Source: Candidatus Palauibacter poriticola (GTDB lineage: Bacteria; Gemmatimonadota; Gemmatimonadetes; Palauibacterales; Palauibacteraceae). Taken from it: 64,000 nucleotides of DNA. The stretch's first letter is position 1; each line of letters begins with the position of its first letter. The stretch lies in the NCBI GenBank assembly GCA_012270965.1, contig JAAXHJ010000061.1:1-64000 (forward strand), written 5' to 3'. The notes beneath the pieces are model-generated. The model had not been told where the DNA came from. It ran no database searches and saw nothing but the letters and a program-made list of their open reading frames with translations. Position numbers and translations under genes: made by a program. Below, one piece after another: positions 49,748-59,277 of this stretch.

Positions 49748-51297
49748 GCCCTCTCCACGTCGAATCCCACCACGTTCCGCGCCGCCTTGCTGAACTCCAC
49801 ACCGACCAAGAACACGTCGGCGCTTCCGTCTCGGTATTTGTCAGCGTAGCGCCGCTCCCTCAGCTGCGTGATCGCCGTGCCCGCAGGCGTCATCTCCACG
49901 ACCTTGAATTCGAACAGATACACGTTGCCCGCGAATCGTACGGCCATGTCCAGGCGGCCGTGGCTCGTGCGATCCTCCACCGTCACGTCGAGTCCCAACG
50001 CCGCGAAGTAGGAATAGAACACGCTGGCGTAGTAGCCCTCGTAGTCTGCGATGTCGTTGTTCGTGTACCATTCGTACGGAATGCTCGAGAAAAACGACTC
50101 GAACACGGCCCTCAGGCCGTCCAAGTCCGCCGCCGCCAGAAGCTCGTACAACCGAACGCTGTTCGCCGTCTGCCGGGTCGCGTTCCTCACCAGATAGCGC
50201 AGCAGGCTCCGGTTCAGGCTCTGTCGCACCTCCCGGTTGGGGTACCCGAGCCGGTAGACGGGTCCGCCGCCGAGACTGGCCTCCCCGGTGATGGTCAGAT
50301 ATCCAGTTTGGAATAGAAGCGCCTCGGTTGCCATCTCGTCCACGTCGAAAGTGGAGAGGAGGTCACCGCTCCCCATCATGCTTCCGAGTTCCACCGAGCT
50401 GACGCGGCGCCTGAAAAGCGTCTCCACAAGGAACGAGGGCGTGCCGGTTTCGAACCAGTAGGCGTCGAATTTCCGCTTTCGTAACAGCAGCAGAATGTCG
50501 AATGGGTTGTAGACCTGATCTCCCAGCCAACGGTAGCCGTTGTACCAATCGCGGATCTTCTCCCTGTCCAGCCCGTTCAGTTCCGGAGCGAACACGTCGT
50601 CGAGGTCCCGGTCGGTGTATCCGCAGATGGCCGAGAAATCCGGTTCGAGCGTGATGTCGATCAGGTTGTTGAGGCCCGAGAACAGGCTGACCTTGGAGAA
50701 CTTGCTGACGCCTGTGAAAAAGCTGAACCGGACGTGGGCATCCGCGTCCTTGACCACCCCGTAGAGGCCCTGCAGAAAGTCGCGGTTCGCCCGCGAGATC
50801 TCCGGCGCGGCGAGCGCGTCTAGGATAGGTTTGTCGTACTCGTCGACCAGCACCGCGACGCGCCGTCCCTCTCTGCCGTGGAGCGCTTCGATCAGCGCGG
50901 CGAGCCGCTCGGGTCCCGTCGAGTATCGCGACACTACGCCCGACCGTCTCGCCACTGCGTCGAGCTGAGCCATGAGATTCGCGTGCAGCGAGCCGGACTC
51001 GCGGAAACTGCCGCCGCCGAAGCTCAGCCGCAGTACGGGGCGGTGCGCACGCCAGTCCCACCGGTCGTGGATGTCCAACCCGCGAAAAAGAGTCTCATTC
51101 CCCTCAAACAGCTCCTTGCACGTGTCCAAGAAAAGACTCTTGCCGAAGCGCCGGGGTCGTGACAGGAAGTAGTGCTTCCCTCCTCCAAGCAATCGCGACA
51201 GGAAGGCCGTCTTGTCGACGTAGTAGTACCCCTCCGTCCGGATTTCCCGGAAGGTCTGAATGCCGATGGGCAGCTTGCGCTTGGCGTGGACCATCAT
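49744..51297 (-). CDS. AAA-ATPase-like / PD-(D/E)XK nuclease protein coupled to CARF gene
   Basis: 517 residues, AAA-ATPase_like plus PDDEXK_9 architecture. The N-terminus is LPIGIQTFREIRTEGYYYVD, then KTAFLSRLLGG. Walker A is SRPRRFGKSLFLDTC (residues ~35-48) and Walker B VAVLVDEYDKPILDALAAPE. The C-terminal nuclease core is GRLDMAVRFAGNVYLFEFKV, with the Asp and Glu-x-Lys of PD-(D/E)XK enzymes. Such proteins are widespread, often repeated within a genome, and have no settled function. Here the stop overlaps the start of the CARF effector gene and the ATG lies ~180 bp after the CRISPR array on the same strand. It is thus the first gene of the III-B operon, which argues for a role in it. The frame is open into the array; ATG 51297 (or 51294) is the sensible start. 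Confidence 0.88.
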   Translation of the reverse strand: MMVHAKRKLPIGIQTFREIRTEGYYYVDKTAFLSRLLGGGKHYFLSRPRRFGKSLFLDTCKELFEGNETLFRGLDIHDRWDWRAHRPVLRLSFGGGSFRESGSLHANLMAQLDAVARRSGVVSRYSTGPERLAALIEALHGREGRRVAVLVDEYDKPILDALAAPEISRANRDFLQGLYGVVKDADAHVRFSFFTGVSKFSKVSLFSGLNNLIDITLEPDFSAICGYTDRDLDDVFAPELNGLDREKIRDWYNGYRWLGDQVYNPFDILLLLRKRKFDAYWFETGTPSFLVETLFRRRVSSVELGSMMGSGDLLSTFDVDEMATEALLFQTGYLTITGEASLGGGPVYRLGYPNREVRQSLNRSLLRYLVRNATRQTANSVRLYELLAAADLDGLRAVFESFFSSIPYEWYTNNDIADYEGYYASVFYSYFAALGLDVTVEDRTSHGRLDMAVRFAGNVYLFEFKVVEMTPAGTAITQLRERRYADKYRDGSADVFLVGVEFSKAARNVVGFDVERA

Positions 51298-51473
51298 GAT
51301 TCGCCCGCCTGAGGTTCGATACGTCGGGACGCTAAGCGAAACGCGTTCACGTCGCAACGCTGGACGCTGGAAGTGTGTGCGGACCAAGTCGCGGCGCTGA
51401 CGAGGGCGACCTCGCAGGCCGGGGGCGCTTCCATGAGGGCGGCACGGGTCGAGAACCTGTTCGAGTTCCAGCC

Positions 51474-53476
51474 GCTTCAATGAGGCCGGGGCGGATCCGC
51501 CCCGGAAAGTCGACCGCATGGAGATGGGGACGGGCGGGCCGTACACGGCTTCAATGAGGCCGGGGCGACAGGGGCGGAACCGAAGGTTGACGCGCTGGCT
51601 TCAATGAGGCCGGGGCGGATCCGCCCCGGAAAGGTAGGGTACGTCACGCGGCCCGGAGAATCGCTCCGGCGCGCTTCAATGAGGCCGGGGCGGATCCGCC
51701 CCGGAAAGGCCACCGCAGTACTCACATTCGTGGCCGCTTTCCGATTCGCTTCAATGAGGCCGGGGCGGATCCGCCCCGGAAAGGCGCCAGCTGGCGGCGC
51801 GCGAGTCCATCTCCACCTCCACGCTTCAATGAGGCCGGGGCGGATCCGCCCCGGAAAGGGATGTCGCGTTGAGGGAGGCCATGCGCTGGCGGTCGCTTCA
51901 ATGAGGCCGGGGCGGATCCGCCCCGGAAAGTGGAACAGTTGCTAAGCGGGGTCAATATCAACTGGCAGTTGCTTCAATGAGGCCGGGGCGGATCCGCCCC
52001 GGAAAGACCGCCCCGGCGCGAGAACACCGAGAAAGGGAGAGGCTTCAATGAGGCCGGGGCGGATCCGCCCCGGAAAGGCCCTCCGGCGTGACGTCCCACA
52101 CCATGATTTCGCCGTTGCTTCAATGAGGCCGGGGCGGATCCGCCCCGGAAAGAAGACGGCATTGAAGTCGCCGTCTTCCCAACGGAGGACGCTTCAATGA
52201 GGCCGGGGCGGATCCGCCCCGGAAAGATGGAAGCTTACGCCGAGGTTGGCGTGGACCATGATCTCGCTTCAATGAGGCCGGGGCGGATCCGCCCCGGAAA
52301 GGTTGGGGCGGCAGACTGTAAGTTGCGCCCCAACAAAAGCTTCAATGAGGCCGGGGCGGATCCGCCCCGGAAAGATGCCTGACACCGCCGGCACCAATCC
52401 GGAAAAGGCGCCGCTTCAATGAGGCCGGGGCGGATCCGCCCCGGAAAGGCGGACTTTTTGCTCCGCTACGGCCCCGCCGCGCTTCAATGAGGCCGGGGCG
52501 GATCCGCCCCGGAAAGTCCGCTCCGCCCGGTAGACGTTCTCCGTCTGCGTCGGCGGCTTCAATGAGGCCGGGGCGGATCCGCCCCGGAAAGCTCGTAGAC
52601 CACGGCGTCGTCAAACATCTCCCGCTCCTCGCTTCAATGAGGCCGGGGCGGATCCGCCCCGGAAAGGAAGAAGACGTATCGCGGCTACGCCGCGAAGTTC
52701 CCGGGGCTTCAATGAGGCCGGGGCGGATCCGCCCCGGAAAGATGATACTAATACCCTTGCCACCGTTGCGCAAGCAAAGCTTCAATGAGGCCGGGGCGGA
52801 TCCGCCCCGGAAAGTCTGACCGACCGCGGCCAAGCGCTTCTCTCTCTGTGGCTTCAATGAGGCCGGGGCGGATCCGCCCCGGAAAGATCCTTGAGGGAAT
52901 CAAGGATGGGCGCAAGTTCGATCGCTTCAATGAGGCCGGGGCGGATCCGCCCCGGAAAGTGCCGGCGGGTGCGAGCGGGGTGGTTGCTGCTTGGCCGGCT
53001 TCAATGAGGCCGGGGCGGATCCGCCCCGGAAAGCTGATCGCCGCGGCGAAGGAGTCCTTCGTTCCTGATCGCCGGCTTCAATGAGGCCGGGGCGGATCCG
53101 CCCCGGAAAGTCAGGCCATGAACGACGATGAGAAACTCAACTTCATGGCTTCAATGAGGCCGGGGCGGATCCGCCCCGGAAAGTTTCCCGGTCTCGCGGT
53201 CAATCCGCCGGGCCGGGTGAAGCTTCAATGAGGCCGGGGCGGATCCGCCCCGGAAAGCATATGCCCCCCCCGAGAAGGATCATCAGGATCAAAAGGCTTC
53301 AATGAGGCCGGGGCGGATCCGCCCCGGAAAGCGGTGGGGCGTCCGGCCCCGGGAACGGGACTCGAAGCTTCAATGAGGCCGGGGCGGATCCGCCCCGGAA
53401 AGGTGTTTTCCGGCGTATCGAGCGGGGATCGGCTGCGGATGCTTCAATGAGGCCGGGGCGGATCCGCCCCGGAAAG
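51474..53476 (-). CRISPR. CRISPR array, 27 intact 36-nt repeats plus one truncated
   Basis: On the plus strand each repeat begins GCTTCAATGAGG, contains the perfect 20-nt palindrome CCGGGGCGGATCCGCCCCGG and ends AAAG. Intact copies start at 51474, 51598, 51673, 51748, 51823, 51895, 51971 and so on to 53441. One at 51548 keeps only its first 20 nt. Spacers are about 32-40 nt and all differ by eye. Read on the minus strand the repeat ends ATTGAAGC, a typical 8-nt crRNA handle, so transcription is leftward, away from cas2. A degenerate repeat-like sequence (GCTTCCATGAGGGCGG) at 51427 and the truncated copy mark the old, leader-distal end. Very uniform repeats suggest recent activity. Confidence 0.97.
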
Positions 53477-53694
53477 CTACCGTGTGGCAACTTCAAGAGC
53501 AACAACGCACTGCCGGGGCGTTTGCGACCGCTGGGCCTCGCGGCCGCATCCCGGCAGGGGATGTCCTGTACACACCTGGTTGTCAAATAGCCAACGCGTT
53601 GGGGAACTTCTGGTTAGCGACGATGCGACCGCTCCCGGTGGGGCGTCCGGTACCGGAGCGCTCGCGCCATCGCACGGCAGTTCGTTCCCACGCG
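53477..53694 (-). promoter_or_regulatory. Probable CRISPR leader
   Basis: The 218-bp gene-free stretch between the last repeat and cas2 lies upstream of the array in the inferred direction of transcription. It has a lower GC content than the surroundings near 53575-53615 and a TTGACA-like sequence on the minus strand at about 53579-53584, without a convincing -10 partner. Its position next to cas2 and the intact, newest-looking repeats supports a leader that carries the array promoter and the integration signal. Confidence 0.6.
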
Positions 53695-53988
53695 TCATAT
53701 CACAATAGCCCGTCTCGTCGGCGCTTCATAGGATTTGCCCAGACTCTCGACGCGAGGCTCTACGCGGTCCGCCAACCCCACGTCAACGATGAGGATGTGG
53801 TCCTCCGATGGCTTGATGAGGGCCTCCAGATCGGCCGCCATCTCCGCGCGGCGGCGGGCCGTGAGCCTGCACTGAAACACCGACAGCTGCAGCCACCGCC
53901 CGTACCCCTTCATCGTCTTGAACACGTGCTTCCAACGCTTGGGATCGGCGATGTCGTAGGTTACGAGGTACAGCCGTTCCGCCGCCAT
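53695..53988 (-). CDS. cas2: CRISPR integrase subunit Cas2
   Basis: 97 residues: RLYLVTYDIADPKRWKHVFK, with the conserved Asp in YDI, then GRWLQLSVFQCRLTARRRAE and DHILIVDVGLADRV. Cas2 dimers bridge two Cas1 dimers during spacer acquisition. It lies 12 bp downstream of the cas4-cas1 fusion on the same strand, and the leader follows. Length and motifs are normal. Confidence 0.96.
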   Translation of the reverse strand: MAAERLYLVTYDIADPKRWKHVFKTMKGYGRWLQLSVFQCRLTARRRAEMAADLEALIKPSEDHILIVDVGLADRVEPRVESLGKSYEAPTRRAIVI

Positions 53989-54000
53989 GGCGAGCGTGGC

Positions 54001-55761
54001 TCAGCGCGGAAGGTAGTGCGGGTAGGAGGCGATCTCGCCCTGCAAGTGTCGCGCGAGGAGACGGGCCTGCACCTCGATGAGGCGTCGCATCGACACCTGA
54101 TAGCCGAAGAGGGGATGGGTCGTCTCCGTCGCCATGCGGCGTTCGAACGCGGCCATGAAGGCCTTCCGCCCCGATGGTTTGAGCGAGCAGGCCGTTCCGT
54201 TCATAACGAAGTCGTTCGGCTTGACCTCGCCGTTGTTCACGACCTGTATGACGGTGGAATCGGCGATGATCGGTCGAAACGGCTCCATGAGATCGAGGGC
54301 CAGCGCCGGCCTCCCGTGTCGCAGGCGGTGATAAAGGCCCATGTACGGATCGAGACCGGTCGAGGAGATCGTGTGCGTCATGGCGCGCGTCAGAACCGCG
54401 TAGCCCAGCGACAACATCGCGTTGACGGGATCGCGGGGCGGGCGGCGGTTGCGGGTGGAGAAGGAGAACTCGCCGACTCCATTTTCGCGTCCCTGCGCCA
54501 ACATGCGGCCGAAGCTGCCGAAGTAGATCGCCGCGGCCTCTCCCTCGAGGCCGAGAAGTTGCTGCGCGTCTTGCGCGTGGCGCGCGCGGCGGGCGACACG
54601 CGTGAGTCCCGCCAGCGTCCGTTCCTTCCCATCCACGCCGTGCTCGGCCCTCCAGTTCCGGCGTAGCATGGTACGCGAGTTGCGAATCTTGGCATCGACG
54701 AGATCGCGAGCGAAGTCGAGCCGACGCTCCTCGCTGAAGGCGGCGCGGTACTGGGCTTCGCGCACCGCGACGTTGCCGTTTCCGGTTCCGACCGTGTGGC
54801 CGAGGAACCATCCTCCCATGGAGAACCACGACACCGGGATCTCCGCACGCATCAAGGCGTGCAGAGCCGGCGTCGTGATCGAAACCGGTCCGAACAGAAG
54901 CACCTGCGACACGTCGATCAGCGGCACTTCCACCCTGTCCTCGTCAATCTCGACGATCAGCCGCTGTCCACGCTTTCGCAGCCTCGCGCCCGGGGTCTGT
55001 ACGTAGAGAGGCAGCGCCGGATCATCGGAAGGATTGAGTGGGCGCGGAGGGTGTCCCGTCTTGAACAGGTTGGTCTCGTCCGGCAGACATATCCCCGCCA
55101 GAGAACAACGCGGACACTTTGGACTGTCCTCCAGCGGGGGCGGCCGAACACCGGCCTCGGCTGCGGCACGGAGATCGCGAATCGCCTCCAATGTCCTGGT
55201 CCGCAGCGCGTCATCCAGAATGACCGGCACGCGCTCCCGCGAGCCCGCGTACCAGATCGCGCCCCGTTCGACGCGGTATCCGTTGTCCTCCAAGATCATC
55301 GCTTGGACGCAGAGCTGGACGCGCTCCGGTTCGTAGACTCCGGCCGCCACGTGCGGCCGCTTCCCCTTCTTGAAGTCCACCGGCATGACGACGCCGTTAC
55401 GCACGTCGAGCACATCCATCTTGGCGATGACCCCGAGCCGCTCGGAAGAGAGCGTAACGGAGCGCACGCGAGACGTTTCGTCGCCGAGTGCGCCCGGTGC
55501 TGGCAAACGTCCCGAGGCCCTGTCGACGCGTTTGTGGACGCGCCTTCCCTGTGCGGTATCCGAGCTATCGGCCCACTCTCCCTCGACCCATTCCAGGTAC
55601 GCCAGTCGCGGACAGTACACCCATTCGTTCACCATCCGGGCGGGGATAAGCGGCGTTGAGGACTGAAGAGCCGGGAGGGGAGACCGCGCGGTTGGGGGTG
55701 GACGTGGGATTCGGGGTGCTGCACGACGACTTGACTGAGTCCGCCTCTTTCCGTGTTCCAT
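54001..55761 (-). CDS. cas4-cas1: Cas4-Cas1 fusion protein
   Basis: 586 residues. The Cas4 part (~40-225) starts with MVNEWVYCPRLAYLEWVEGE and ends with the cysteine cluster SPKCPRCSLAGICLPDE, ligands of a 4Fe-4S cluster; VMPVDFKKGKRPH is the RecB-like nuclease core. The Cas1 part follows at ~245: LYVQTPGARLRKRGQRLIVE, then ISSTGLDPYMGLYHRLRHGR and ALALDLMEPFRPIIADST, holding the catalytic His and Asp. This fusion is typical of type I-G. Cas4 trims prespacers and helps choose the PAM; Cas1 integrates them. ATG 55761 has GGAG upstream. The N-terminal ~40 residues are basic and Pro-rich. Confidence 0.96.
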   Translation of the reverse strand: MEHGKRRTQSSRRAAPRIPRPPPTARSPLPALQSSTPLIPARMVNEWVYCPRLAYLEWVEGEWADSSDTAQGRRVHKRVDRASGRLPAPGALGDETSRVRSVTLSSERLGVIAKMDVLDVRNGVVMPVDFKKGKRPHVAAGVYEPERVQLCVQAMILEDNGYRVERGAIWYAGSRERVPVILDDALRTRTLEAIRDLRAAAEAGVRPPPLEDSPKCPRCSLAGICLPDETNLFKTGHPPRPLNPSDDPALPLYVQTPGARLRKRGQRLIVEIDEDRVEVPLIDVSQVLLFGPVSITTPALHALMRAEIPVSWFSMGGWFLGHTVGTGNGNVAVREAQYRAAFSEERRLDFARDLVDAKIRNSRTMLRRNWRAEHGVDGKERTLAGLTRVARRARHAQDAQQLLGLEGEAAAIYFGSFGRMLAQGRENGVGEFSFSTRNRRPPRDPVNAMLSLGYAVLTRAMTHTISSTGLDPYMGLYHRLRHGRPALALDLMEPFRPIIADSTVIQVVNNGEVKPNDFVMNGTACSLKPSGRKAFMAAFERRMATETTHPLFGYQVSMRRLIEVQARLLARHLQGEIASYPHYLPR

Positions 55762-55906
55762 CCAGCGTCTCCATGTGGGAGCTACGTCGAGATGGGCTTG
55801 TTGATACTACCTGTGAGAGGATTTGTTCCGACTAGCCGGAGCAGGCACCTCAGCTCCGAGGCAACCCGCCCTGCGCACCCGAGGAGCATGTCCGAGAACC
55901 AGGCCT

Positions 55907-57076
55907 CTACTCGAACGTGGCCAGGACTTGGCGGAGGGCGTCGATGTCCTGCGGATCGTTGTAGACGTTCGGGGAGACGCGCAGGGCATCGCCGCGGAGG
56001 GAGGCGTAGACGCGGGCCTCGGCTAGGCGGGCGTCCACTTCGGCAAGGTCGCTGCCGGCGGGGAGGCGGACGCCGAGGATGTTCCCCGTGCGCCACTCGT
56101 CGTTCTCGATCGCCCAACCGCGGAGGCGCAGTTCATCGGCGAGGCCGGACAGCAGGGCTCGGCAGTAGTCGAGGATGCGGGCGGGATCCCATGCGAGGAT
56201 CAGATCGAGCGCCTCAACGAGCATCGGAACGAGGATGAAGTTGGAGGTCTGCCCCACGTCGTAGCGGGCGGCGCCGTCCCTGTATTCGTCGGTGTAATCG
56301 ATGAGGCTCCGGAAATCCTCGGAACCGCGGCGGGAGATCCACGTCTCCTCGAGCGGCACGCCGTCGTCGAAGCGGGGACCGTAGTACCCGAAGGCGGTCG
56401 AATAGGGTCCTAAGAGCCACTTGTACCCGACGGTGATCAACGCGTCGGGCCTGATGCGCTCCACGTCGAACGGTACGACGCCGATGGACTGCGAGCCGTC
56501 GATGACGAGCGCGGCCCCGACTTCGCGCGCCCGTTCCCCCGCCGCGTCCAAGTCGATCCGGGTTCCGTCCGTCCAGTGGCAGTGCGGAAGGCAGACGACG
56601 GCGGTCTCGGCGTCGATGGCTTCGAGCAGCCTCTCGTTCCAGAGCGCGCCGGAGGGTGGCGGCGCGGGGCGTTCGACGGTGCGGACGACACATCCGCGGG
56701 TCGCCGCCCGGCGCCGCCAGGCGTAGACGTTGCTCGGGAACTGTTCGCCGAGGACGACGATGTTCTGCCCCGGTTCGAGCGGGAGGTTCCGGGCCGCGAC
56801 CTCGATGCCGTAGGACGCGGAGGGTGCGAGCGCGATCCGCTCCGGCGGAGCGTTGACGAGGCGTCCGAAGCGCTCTCGGGTGCGATCGCAATCCGTGAAG
56901 AACGCCTCGCTCGGGAAGGGCGTGGGCGAGCACTTGCGGCGGATCCCCTCCATCCCCGCCTCGGCGACCGAGCGCGGGAGGGGTCCGAGATAGGCGCAGT
57001 TCAGGAAGTGCGCGCCCTCGTCGAGGCGAAACCGGCTCTTTTGGCAGGCGAGCGCGGGTGCGACGGCGGTTCTCAC
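55907..57076 (-). CDS. Class-V aminotransferase-fold PLP enzyme
   Basis: About 389 residues, a NifS/isopenicillin-N-epimerase-like fold. The PLP lysine is in ALITVGYKWLLGPYSTAFGY; VCLPHCHWTDGTRIDLDAAG and VIDGSQSIGVVPFDV carry the cofactor-contacting residues. It may be an epimerase, a cysteine desulfurase-like enzyme or a kynureninase relative; the neighbours do not decide. The start GTG 57076 is tentative; the frame is open upstream into the coiled-coil gene, but conserved sequence begins at residue ~15. It lies downstream of a heptad-repeat gene on the same strand. Confidence 0.85.
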   Translation of the reverse strand: MRTAVAPALACQKSRFRLDEGAHFLNCAYLGPLPRSVAEAGMEGIRRKCSPTPFPSEAFFTDCDRTRERFGRLVNAPPERIALAPSASYGIEVAARNLPLEPGQNIVVLGEQFPSNVYAWRRRAATRGCVVRTVERPAPPPSGALWNERLLEAIDAETAVVCLPHCHWTDGTRIDLDAAGERAREVGAALVIDGSQSIGVVPFDVERIRPDALITVGYKWLLGPYSTAFGYYGPRFDDGVPLEETWISRRGSEDFRSLIDYTDEYRDGAARYDVGQTSNFILVPMLVEALDLILAWDPARILDYCRALLSGLADELRLRGWAIENDEWRTGNILGVRLPAGSDLAEVDARLAEARVYASLRGDALRVSPNVYNDPQDIDALRQVLATFE

Positions 57077-57089
57077 CCGGCGACGCGTC

Positions 57090-57515
57090 TCATGGGAGGG
57101 GCTCCGGGGCCGTGAACCCGGCCGGGCGGCGCGGGACGTCGAGTTCGGCAATGAGACGCTCCACGGCGCCCACGCGTGCCTCCAGCCGGTCGAAGCGTGC
57201 ATCGATGCGCTCGCGGTCGGCGGCCTGCCGCTCGCGCATCGCAACGAGTTCGATCCGGACGCCGGCGAAATCATGCCGCGCATCGGCGAATTCTTGGCGC
57301 ACGCCGGCGAACTCCTGGCGCACGCCGGCGAACCTGTCCTCGAGGAGAATGAACCGCTCGCGGAGGCCCCCGAACTCTCGGCGGAGTCCGACGAACTCTC
57401 TGCGCAGTCCGACGAATTCCTCGTGCATGCCGGCGAAGCTCGATTCAAACTTGGCATCGACTGCGTGTACGATGGCCTCGACGAGTTCGGCGTCGCGACC
57501 GTTCAGCTTCGTCAT
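57090..57515 (-). CDS. Heptad-repeat coiled-coil protein
   Basis: 141 residues. From residue ~25 it is built of 7-residue repeats: FVGLRREFVGLRREFGGLRE, then FAGVRQEFAGVRQEFADARH and VRIELVAMRERQAADRERID. The repeats are also visible in DNA as tandem 21-bp units (around 57270-57440). AGGAG lies 9 nt before ATG 57515, which supports translation. No membrane helix or catalytic motif is seen; a long coiled coil that oligomerises is likely. It resembles bacterial DUF-type coiled-coil proteins of unknown role. Confidence 0.7.
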   Translation of the reverse strand: MTKLNGRDAELVEAIVHAVDAKFESSFAGMHEEFVGLRREFVGLRREFGGLRERFILLEDRFAGVRQEFAGVRQEFADARHDFAGVRIELVAMRERQAADRERIDARFDRLEARVGAVERLIAELDVPRRPAGFTAPEPLP

Positions 57516-57623
57516 GGGGAAGCATCTCCTGATGGGGGCTCGACCTCAAGATCTTCGACGGTGCCCTTCGATGTCAAAGCGGGCGTCCTCCCAGGAGTCT
57601 ACGCGCTCCCCGTCAAGCAGCTC

Positions 57624-59210
57624 TCAACTCGTCTCGCAGGTCCCGGCATCATCTGAGCACGACCATGATGTAGTAGGCGTTCCGGTGAGGAGCGTTCCCA
57701 GCCGGGCGCGGTCCACCTTGCCCGTCGCGGTCCGGGGGAGACGGTCCAGCACCTTCCAGCGGCGGGGCACCCGCGGACCCGACAGCCGTTCGCGGCACCA
57801 CGGATCGAGACGTGCGGGCAGATCGGGATCCTCCCCGGCGACGACGGCGGCGACCACCTGCCCCCACCGATCGTCCGGCACGCCAATGACGGCGACCTCG
57901 CGGACCTCCGGGTGGGCGGCGAGCACGCCTTCCACCTGGACCGGATCGACGTTCGACCCGCCGCTCACGATCCGGTCGCTAAGGCGCCCCGTCACCTCGA
58001 GGCGGCCCTGCGCGTCGAGACGACCGAGGTCGCCGGTCGCGAACCATGCGCCGGGGGGCTGCGCGGGCTGTCCGACGTATCCCCGGAACAGCGTGTCGCC
58101 GCGCACCTCGATGTGGCCCGGGGCAGGCGCGCCGTCCGGCCCTACGTCCGCAGCGGCCGACGGGCGGATGCGCACTTCGACGCCGGTCAGCGGGACGCCG
58201 GCCGACCGGTCGCCGGCGCGCACCTCCGCCGGGGTGGCCGTGGTGACCTGCGACCCCGCCTCGGTCAATCCGTACGTCAGCGCGATCGGCCACCCGGCGG
58301 AGAGGGCCCGCTCCACCAGATCCGGCGGGGTCGCCGCGCCACCCAGCAGGACGGCGCGCAGAGAGCCCGGCGGCCGGGCGCCGACGGCCAGCAGCCCGTG
58401 CAGCATCGCCGGCACGAGCGAGAGGTGCGTCACGGCGAGTTCGCCGAGCGCCCGGGCGACGGAGGCGGCGTCGAACCGCGGACCCGCCAGCGCGACCGCG
58501 GCGCCGGCGGCCGCGGCCCTCAGCGGCACGGCGAGCCCCCCGACGTGCGCCCAGGCCAGCGTCGCGAGCCACCGGCCGCCCGGGCCGAACCCGAGGCGCT
58601 CGCTCGACGCGATCGCGTTCGCGCGCAGCGACCGCCATTCGTGGAGGGCGAAGCGGGGGCGGCCCTCGGTGCCGGATGTGGGGAGGACGGCGCCGATCCC
58701 GCGGAGACCCGCCGATGCCGCGGGCACCGAGGTGCAGACGGATGGTGCCGCGCCCGCCGCCGGAGCGGGGCGATGCGTCCGGGTGGAATCCGCCAGATGC
58801 AGGGCGGAATCTCGCACATGCAGGGCGATCTCTCCGATTCCGGCCACGGCGAGCGACCGCGTCCTCCACCCGTCAGCCGGCCACGCCACTTCCCTCCCCG
58901 TGAGCGCGGCGGCAGGCCGAAGCGCCGCGATGAAGGCGTCCCGCTCATGCGGCGTCCACTCCGCGTGCGCGGGCGCAAGTACGCGGGCGCACCCGGGAGC
59001 GGCGTCCAGAGCCAACGCGGCAAGGGCGGCCGCACCGGCAGCATCGAGCGGGAACTGGTGAGCGACGACGGCCCCCTCCCCAACTCCCTCCTCCTCCAGG
59101 ACCCCCGCCACCGAGGCGCCGGCGGCGCGGATCTCGGCGGCGGACCACGTCCCGTCCCGCGACACGAGCGCGAAGGACGACGCCGGGGTGGGGGCCGCGA
59201 GACCGCTCAC
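57624..59210 (-). CDS. menE: o-Succinylbenzoate-CoA ligase
   Basis: 528 residues from GTG 59210. It has the acyl-adenylate-forming signatures VLPTSGTEGRPRFALHEWRS near the middle, GWPIALTYGLTEAGSQVTTA, and a C-terminal domain with GRLSDRIVSGGSNVDPVQVE, then LPRTATGKVDRARL (catalytic Lys). MenE activates o-succinylbenzoate with CoA and ATP for ring closure by MenB. It is the last gene of the menaquinone cluster. The middle contains Ala-rich stretches and short repeats around residues 100-160, so it is longer than typical MenE (about 450-490). Confidence 0.88.
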   Translation of the reverse strand: MSGLAAPTPASSFALVSRDGTWSAAEIRAAGASVAGVLEEEGVGEGAVVAHQFPLDAAGAAALAALALDAAPGCARVLAPAHAEWTPHERDAFIAALRPAAALTGREVAWPADGWRTRSLAVAGIGEIALHVRDSALHLADSTRTHRPAPAAGAAPSVCTSVPAASAGLRGIGAVLPTSGTEGRPRFALHEWRSLRANAIASSERLGFGPGGRWLATLAWAHVGGLAVPLRAAAAGAAVALAGPRFDAASVARALGELAVTHLSLVPAMLHGLLAVGARPPGSLRAVLLGGAATPPDLVERALSAGWPIALTYGLTEAGSQVTTATPAEVRAGDRSAGVPLTGVEVRIRPSAAADVGPDGAPAPGHIEVRGDTLFRGYVGQPAQPPGAWFATGDLGRLDAQGRLEVTGRLSDRIVSGGSNVDPVQVEGVLAAHPEVREVAVIGVPDDRWGQVVAAVVAGEDPDLPARLDPWCRERLSGPRVPRRWKVLDRLPRTATGKVDRARLGTLLTGTPTTSWSCSDDAGTCETS

Positions 59211-59277
59211 GACAAACCGCCGATCGCGAACACGAGCCCGTACGCGCGCGCCGCCGGGGAGGGGGTCGCGGGGGCGC

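Noticed and set aside
51604-53084. Open frames with repeated MRPGRIRPGK or FRGGSAPASLK text
   Set aside because: These are translations of the CRISPR repeat, not proteins.
51474-53476. Self-targeting spacers within this window
   Set aside because: By eye, no spacer matched other parts of the window. This is not a systematic search.
53482-54666. 394-residue open frame on the plus strand
   Set aside because: It crosses the leader and is antisense to cas2 and cas4-cas1, both of which are clear; composition is Arg/His-rich shadow type.
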